Of a stretch of DNA of 64,000 nt, positions 59,462-64,000 are shown piece by piece (position 1 is the first letter of the stretch; every line of letters begins with the position of its first letter). The position numbers and the translations under genes were made by a program. Where the stretch lies: NCBI GenBank assembly GCA_025559845.1, contig CP048470.1:1597001-1661000 (forward strand), in the 5' to 3' direction. A model generated the notes under the pieces. It was given only the letters and a program-made list of their open reading frames with translations. It was not told where the DNA came from and made no database searches. The DNA is from Agrobacterium tumefaciens (lineage in GTDB: Bacteria > Pseudomonadota > Alphaproteobacteria > Rhizobiales > Rhizobiaceae).

Positions 59462-61249
59462 TCATTTTGGCTGAGACATGGAGCGGATGATCTTCAAACG
59501 ATCTTCTCTTAAATCGAAATCATTGGCTGAAATGTCAGTCGTGAAATGTTCAGGTTTCAAGGCCCCACCCGTTATCAGTCTGGTCGATCCATCCCCATCG
59601 TTATACATGACTGGCGTTATTGGCCTATTCAGCAATGGCGCGATGTCGTATCGATCAACAATTTCACCATCGTAGTTGAACTTGTAGGCGCGAAGTCCAC
59701 CAGCGAGCGCGACCATCAAAATTTTATCATCGAAATTGATCGTCATCGTCGTCAGAAAGCGTTTGATCATCTTCGCCACTCTAGCGCGACTATCGAAGAC
59801 TTCTTCGGCTGATCCAGTTGACCATCCCAACCGTTCTAGGTTCATACGCTCGGCAATCGACGCGATTTCTTTCCGCTTTGTATCGATGTTGGCGAGTTCT
59901 TCCTTTTGCTCCGACACCAACGCCTTGGTCTGTTCAATTTTCGTGCGCGCAACCTTCATTTCCGCCGTGATTTCTCGGCGCATCGCATCATCATCATCCA
60001 CGAGCGCAAGAGAAGCCATGTAGTTTTTATATGCGCGTTCGTGCTTCAGTATCTCATCTTCGTTGGATTTGATGTTTTGCAGGAGCAGTTCGCGAGTTTG
60101 AGCGTCGGCTTTGCCACCGGCCTCTTGATCCGGGTCTAATTCGGAAATTTTTCTGAAAACAATATCTTCAAGCCGATCATAGCGATACAGGCCACCACCG
60201 CTCGCGCAATTCCCCGCCCGGTAGAGGTTATCGCAATACAGATACTTGTGAGGCGTTCCGGTTCGTAGCCGAAGTATGCTTCCGCAATGAGCGCACGTAA
60301 TAAGGCCAGAGAACAGATTGGCGATGCGGTTGCCTTTATGCCGGCCCTTGGCAAATCCTACCTTTATGCCGCGTTGAACTCTCCAAAACAGTTCTTCGCT
60401 TACGACTGCTGGATAGTAGTCTTTTATGGGCTGGCCGAACGGCTGTCTCACCTCTTCGACAACATGCGTGGGCTGATAAGTCCCAACTACGGTTTCGTCC
60501 CGCATAATTCGTCCAACGTTCGCCGGAAACCAAAGGCCCTTTCCTCGAAAGGTAGGCACTCCCTCGTCGTTGAGCCGTTTGGTGATCGTAACTTGGCCTA
60601 ATCCGCTATCCGCAAGAGCAAAAATTCGGCGAACGGCGTTTGCATGGTCGTTCAGTTTAAAAGTCCACCGGTCGTTTCCGACCCGCTCACTGTCTACCCA
60701 ACCAACATGCATAGGGCTGAAACGGCCCACACCTTTAGCGGCATTTTCTAGGCGGTTCTTCGCTACAGCCCGCAAGCGTTTACTCTTCGTCTCGCTTTCC
60801 TCATGGGCGCGGGCCATGATCGTCAGAGAGATGATCAATTGCGTAAAGTTCGCGTCTACGGTCGCCTTCGAGTACACCTGATTGTCGGCAAGCGTGACGA
60901 TAGTGATATCCGCGTTTATAAGTTCCATAAACGGGAGCAGGGCTGTTCGAACCTGTTGGCGGCTAAGTCGGTCGAGGCTTTCAACGAGCAGGTAACTTCC
61001 CGGCTTGATATGCCCTGCCTTTGCTGCCGCCAGAAATTGCCCAAACGCGCCTTCGGTGAGGTTCGCACCTGTCCATGCGCTCACGCCTTTGTCAGCGACC
61101 ATTGAACTTTCATCGAGGTGAAGGTTATGGTCCTCTGCGTACTTTTTTGATAATTCAAGTTGGCGTCTAAGGCTGTCGCCCTTGATCTGGCGTTTCGAAC
61201 TCATACGGATGTATGAATAGGCCATCGGGCGTTGGTCGAAATCGTGCAT
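59462..61249 (-). CDS. int: Large serine integrase of prophage 2
   Basis: A 595-aa protein. The N-terminal resolvase domain has the catalytic Ser in YSYIRMSSKRQ and LVESLDRLSRQQVRTALLPF. The recombinase domain follows (RFSPMHVGWVDSERVGNDRW; GKGLWFPANVGRIMRDETVV), and a zinc ribbon is visible (ITCAHCGSILRLRTG, then YLYCDNLYRAGNC). A coiled-coil region lies near residues 385-470. These are the domains of large serine integrases such as phiC31-type Int. It lies next to the inferred attR and catalyses integration. Confidence 0.92.
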   Translation of the reverse strand: MHDFDQRPMAYSYIRMSSKRQIKGDSLRRQLELSKKYAEDHNLHLDESSMVADKGVSAWTGANLTEGAFGQFLAAAKAGHIKPGSYLLVESLDRLSRQQVRTALLPFMELINADITIVTLADNQVYSKATVDANFTQLIISLTIMARAHEESETKSKRLRAVAKNRLENAAKGVGRFSPMHVGWVDSERVGNDRWTFKLNDHANAVRRIFALADSGLGQVTITKRLNDEGVPTFRGKGLWFPANVGRIMRDETVVGTYQPTHVVEEVRQPFGQPIKDYYPAVVSEELFWRVQRGIKVGFAKGRHKGNRIANLFSGLITCAHCGSILRLRTGTPHKYLYCDNLYRAGNCASGGGLYRYDRLEDIVFRKISELDPDQEAGGKADAQTRELLLQNIKSNEDEILKHERAYKNYMASLALVDDDDAMRREITAEMKVARTKIEQTKALVSEQKEELANIDTKRKEIASIAERMNLERLGWSTGSAEEVFDSRARVAKMIKRFLTTMTINFDDKILMVALAGGLRAYKFNYDGEIVDRYDIAPLLNRPITPVMYNDGDGSTRLITGGALKPEHFTTDISANDFDLREDRLKIIRSMSQPK

Positions 61250-61340
61250 TCAATCACCTTAACACTTGCAGTTTTTGCTGCGCTGGGCCTTATGTTCCCA
61301 AAGGGATTGAGTGACGATTAAAGCCTAAGCGTTTAGGAAT

Positions 61341-61356
61341 TGTGCAAAATAAGTAA
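61341..61356. other. attR of prophage 2 (inferred)
   Basis: TGTGCAAAATAAGTAA is the inverted match (15/16) to 23961-23976. The hairpin-like CCTAA-GCG-TTAGG lies just inside at 61324-61338 and may belong to attP. The site is 27 bases before the chosen start of the carboxypeptidase gene. Confidence 0.6.
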
Positions 61357-61382
61357 TGCGTTTTGCCATTGCTAGGACATAT

Positions 61383-62537
61383 ATGGTGAATATTGCCAGT
61401 TCCCGACCGACCATGGGAATTCGAGGACACGCCTTGCCACAGAACAGCAGAATGCCAAACGCCGCCTGGCGGCTTTCAAAGATCGTCGCCGTCCTGACGG
61501 CCGGACTTGTTGCCACGGCGCCAATGGCGAACGCCAATCCAAAGATCGTGGTTGACGTCAAGACCGGCAAGGTCATCTCCCATCAGGAGGCGTTTCGCAA
61601 ATGGTATCCGGCATCGCTGACGAAGCTGATGACCGCATATATCGCGTTCTCGGCCATGAAGTCGGGTCGGATCAGTCCTCAGACGGAAGTTGTCTTCAGC
61701 AAGAAGGCAGCCGATCAGCCTGCGTCGAAAATGTATTTCAAGCCTGGCCAGAAGCTCACGCTCGACAGCGCGCTGAAGCTGCTGCTGATCAAATCTGCGA
61801 ATGATGTCGCCGTTGCGATTGCTGAAACGATCGGTGGGACGAACGACAATTTCGTGGCGCAGATGAATGCGCAGGCGGCGCGCCTCGGCATGAGTTCGAC
61901 CCATTATGTCAATGCCAACGGTCTGCCCGGCAAGGGGCAATATACGACGGCACGCGACCTTGCGCTTCTGGCGCTCATCATCAAGCGCGAATTCCCTGAA
62001 TATGCCGGCTACTTCTCGCTTGAAGGCGTCACAACCGGCAAGAAGAACTATGCCAACTACAACATGCTTGTCGGCCGTTTCGAAGGTGCCGACGGCATGA
62101 AGACCGGCTTCATCTGTGCCTCCGGCTTCAATCAGGTTTCTTCGGCGACCCGCAATGGCCGTTCGGTGATTACCGTGGTGCTGGGTGCCGATAGTCTCGG
62201 TGGACGTACAGATCAATCCGCAGATCTGTTGCAGTTGGGATTGACCTCGCCATCCGGTCAGGGCGTTTCGCTGGCGTCGCTTTCTCCCTACGGCGATACC
62301 GATATCGTGAATGATGTGAGCGCCGAAATCTGCAATCCCAAGGCCGCCAAGATCCGCAGTGAAAGCCGCGATGAGGCGGGACGCATGAAGATCCATTCTC
62401 CGTATGTCAGGGAAATGACGCGTCCGCCGGAATATTCCTTCGCAGGCCTTATTCCTGGCAGCGAAACCGTTGCAGTCAACGCAACAAAGGGCGAGGTGGC
62501 CAATGTTCCAATCCCGATCCCGCGTCCGACATTCTGA
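61383..62537 (+). CDS. D-alanyl-D-alanine carboxypeptidase (PBP5/6 type)
   Basis: A 384-aa product. After an N-terminal signal segment (WRLSKIVAVLTAGLVATAPM), the family S11 motifs are SxxK in WYPASLTKLMTAY, SAN in LLIKSANDVAVA and KTG in DGMKTGFICAS. It trims pentapeptide stems. The ATG at 61383 has AGGA upstream; ATG 61356 (in the att region) and ATG 61452 are alternatives. Its natural promoter region is interrupted by prophage 2, so expression may be altered in the lysogen. Confidence 0.9.
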   Translation: MVNIASSRPTMGIRGHALPQNSRMPNAAWRLSKIVAVLTAGLVATAPMANANPKIVVDVKTGKVISHQEAFRKWYPASLTKLMTAYIAFSAMKSGRISPQTEVVFSKKAADQPASKMYFKPGQKLTLDSALKLLLIKSANDVAVAIAETIGGTNDNFVAQMNAQAARLGMSSTHYVNANGLPGKGQYTTARDLALLALIIKREFPEYAGYFSLEGVTTGKKNYANYNMLVGRFEGADGMKTGFICASGFNQVSSATRNGRSVITVVLGADSLGGRTDQSADLLQLGLTSPSGQGVSLASLSPYGDTDIVNDVSAEICNPKAAKIRSESRDEAGRMKIHSPYVREMTRPPEYSFAGLIPGSETVAVNATKGEVANVPIPIPRPTF

Positions 62538-62728
62538 TTTTCTGCCGCTGTCGGTGAGCGTCAGGGCGTGACACGATCTGAGGATTTCCCGTTCGCATCG
62601 CGGCCGTGTTATGATATTACGATGTCGCTCGTTGCTTCCTGCGACGGGCGATATTTTGTTTCTCACGCGGTTCCAGCCATACGATGAGTTCTCGTTATTG
62701 GAACAGCCCCAAAATTGACAGGCACGAC

Positions 62729-63871
62729 ATGTCTCGCGATCGCATCCCGGTTTCCATCATCACTGGATTTCTCGGTGCTGGAAAATCGACGCTGCTCAAC
62801 CGTCTGCTGAAAGATCCCGCAATGAGCGATGCGGCGATCATCATCAATGAGTTCGGCGACGTCAGCATCGACCACATGCTGGTAGAAAGCTCTGGCGATG
62901 GCATCATTGAGCTTGCCGAAGGTTGTCTTTGCTGCACAGTGCGTGGTGAGTTGGTGGACACGCTGGCGGAATTGATGGACGGCATGCAGACCGGCAGGTT
63001 GAAACGCGTCAACCGCGTGGTGATCGAAACCACCGGACTTGCCGATCCTGCGCCTGTCATGCAGTCTGTCATGGGCAATCCGGTCATTGCCCACGGCTTC
63101 TCGTTGAACGGCGTTGTTACCGTCGTGGACGCCGTCAACGGCTTGTCGACGCTCGACAATCATGTCGAAGCGGTAAAGCAGGTCGCGGTTGCCGATCGGC
63201 TTGTGCTGACGAAGCGGACGCTTGCCGATGATGCAAGCCTTTCCAGGCTGATGACACGCCTTCAATCTCTTAACCCGCGTGCTGTGATCGAGGACGGCGA
63301 CCGAAACGAATGGAGCGCTGCGGAGCTGCTCGACAACGGTCTCTACAACACTGAAGGCAAAACAGCCGACGTTAGCCGCTGGCTGGGTGAGGAAGATGCC
63401 CACGCACATCATCATGACCATCATCACGGGCATGGCGATCACGACCATCACCATCACCATCACCATCACCATCACCATGACGTCAATCGTCACGATGATC
63501 GGATCCGTTCTTTCTCGATCGTGCACGACGCCCCCATCGACCCGATGGCGATCGACATGTTTGTCGATCTTCTGCGATCGGCGCATGGCGAAAAGCTGTT
63601 GCGTATGAAGGCGATCGTTAAGGTCTCTGACAATCCGCAGCGGCCTCTGGTGCTGCACGGCGTGCAGAACATTTTCCATGCGCCGGAACGCCTTGCCGCA
63701 TGGCCTGATCCGAAAGATCAGCGCACGCGCATGGTTCTGATTACCAGAGATTTGCCAGAGGCATTTGTGCAGGATCTCTTCGCCGCTTTTACAGGGGCGC
63801 CACGCATTGATCGCCCAGACCGACAGGCGATAACCGACAATCCTCTGGCGATTTCCGGTCTACGGTTTTAA
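62729..63871 (+). CDS. COG0523 (CobW-like) GTPase with His-rich metal-binding tract
   Basis: A 380-aa G3E-family GTPase. Walker A is ITGFLGAGKSTLLNRLL; the metal-binding CxCC motif is in AEGCLCCTVRGEL; the NKxD-like segment is VLTKRTLADD. A His/Asp/Gly-rich tract of about 30 residues starts around EDAHAHHHDHHHGHGD, then the CobW C-terminal domain follows. COG0523 proteins are zinc or cobalt metallochaperones. An earlier ATG at 62684 is possible. The His tract may be partly repeat-driven. Confidence 0.85.
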   Translation: MSRDRIPVSIITGFLGAGKSTLLNRLLKDPAMSDAAIIINEFGDVSIDHMLVESSGDGIIELAEGCLCCTVRGELVDTLAELMDGMQTGRLKRVNRVVIETTGLADPAPVMQSVMGNPVIAHGFSLNGVVTVVDAVNGLSTLDNHVEAVKQVAVADRLVLTKRTLADDASLSRLMTRLQSLNPRAVIEDGDRNEWSAAELLDNGLYNTEGKTADVSRWLGEEDAHAHHHDHHHGHGDHDHHHHHHHHHHHDVNRHDDRIRSFSIVHDAPIDPMAIDMFVDLLRSAHGEKLLRMKAIVKVSDNPQRPLVLHGVQNIFHAPERLAAWPDPKDQRTRMVLITRDLPEAFVQDLFAAFTGAPRIDRPDRQAITDNPLAISGLRF

Positions 63872-63889
63872 CCGGCAGCAAGGCTACCG

Positions 63890-64000
63890 TCAGCCTTTAA
63901 CGATCCTGAACCGATGCCCCGTGTCAGTCGCGACAGTTTCCAGCAATGTGTGACCATCTTCGTTACACATATGCGGAATATCGATGACTGCCAGAGGGTC
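63890..64000 (-). CDS. TusA-like sulfurtransferase family protein, C-terminal part (partial)
   Basis: The minus strand reads DPLAVIDIPHMCNEDGHTLL, then ETVATDTGHRFRIVKG to a stop at 63890. This is the end of a TusA/SirA-type domain (usual form DPLAVIDIPHLC). The N-terminus with the catalytic Cys-Pro lies beyond the window. It is convergent with the GTPase gene. Confidence 0.8.
   Translation of the reverse strand, partial: DPLAVIDIPHMCNEDGHTLLETVATDTGHRFRIVKG

Larger units (their letters stand above)
23978..61343. mobile_element. Prophage 2, about 37.4 kb, podovirus-like with defence cargo
   Basis: The region separates two divergent chromosomal genes and carries a large serine integrase at its right end, a holin candidate, a block of defence-like genes and a full late module: terminase, portal, scaffold, DUF5309-type capsid, adaptor, nozzle, internal proteins and collar fibre. 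There are no tail tube, sheath or tape measure genes, which indicates a short-tailed phage. Inverted half-sites at both ends define the boundaries. No recognisable repressor or replication gene is present. Confidence 0.85.

Noticed and set aside
23978..61343. Integration of prophage 2 into the tRNA-Arg gene
   Set aside because: The tRNA is complete and separated from the phage by the amidohydrolase gene; the boundary half-sites lie elsewhere and the integrase is a serine type.
61476..62666. 396-aa minus-strand frame opposite the carboxypeptidase
   Set aside because: Shadow of a gene with intact SxxK, SAN and KTG motifs.
63411..63480. CAT/CAC tandem repeat as a possible CRISPR or noncoding repeat
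   Set aside because: It is in frame in the GTPase gene and encodes the His-rich metal-binding tract.
62663..63679. 338-aa minus-strand frame with a Met/Val repeat
   Set aside because: Shadow caused by the CAC/CAT repeat of the His tract in the COG0523 gene.

Overview
The window comes from a rhizobial alphaproteobacterium, most likely Agrobacterium. The main evidence is a tRNA-Arg(CCU) gene split by a group I intron, a known Agrobacterium feature. The chromosomal genes (CnoX-type thioredoxin, LON-domain protein, alpha-2-macroglobulin/PbpC pair, a second FtsI-like PBP, TadG-like protein) fit that group. All functions below are read from sequence and family knowledge; no searches were run.

Layout. 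(1) Positions 1 to about 7,954 are the right end of a first prophage with a P2-like myovirus tail: tape measure (cut by the window edge), gpU, gpX and gpD-like genes, then endolysin, a lipoprotein and several small membrane proteins of a lysis module, then a few accessory genes, one broken by an in-frame stop. It abuts the 3' end of tRNA-Gly(GCC), its probable attachment site. (2) 7,955-23,862 is ordinary chromosome: YbaK/ProX-type editing protein, thioredoxin, LON-domain protein, Trm112-like protein, a very large alpha-2-macroglobulin overlapping pbpC, an ftsI paralogue, a TadG-like protein, the intron-containing tRNA-Arg and an M20 amidohydrolase. (3) About 23,978-61,343 is a second, apparently complete prophage of about 37.4 kb, inserted between the divergent amidohydrolase and D,D-carboxypeptidase genes. 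Its large serine integrase lies at the right end, and the flanking half-sites form an inverted repeat that rebuilds a near-palindromic attB. (4) 61,383-64,000 is chromosome again: D-Ala-D-Ala carboxypeptidase, a His-rich COG0523 GTPase and the end of a TusA-like gene.

Prophage 2 has a podovirus-like late module (terminase, P22-type portal, scaffold, DUF5309-type capsid, adaptor, beta-propeller nozzle, S74-like protein, tail lysozyme, large internal protein, collar fibre). Its left arm holds small unknown genes and a holin candidate. Between 30 and 40.3 kb is a cargo block resembling a defence island: AbiTii-like protein, SIR2-domain protein, two paralogous two-TM proteins sharing a GDFLAGVFA motif, a PD-(D/E)XK-like nuclease, an AlbA_2/Schlafen-like protein and a small serine resolvase. 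No recognisable CI/Cro repressor or replication protein is seen.

Prophage 2 also carries dispersed short signals that the genes do not explain: six perfect copies and one variant of a 17-bp palindrome (CTTCACT-CAA-AGTGAAG), a TAAATA element 26-62 nt before several transcription-unit starts, and a CCCTTTGA element before early-type genes. Together these suggest a phage-encoded regulatory network. The strongest candidate for an undescribed system is the SIR2 gene with its two-TM partner at 35.3-37.3 kb.
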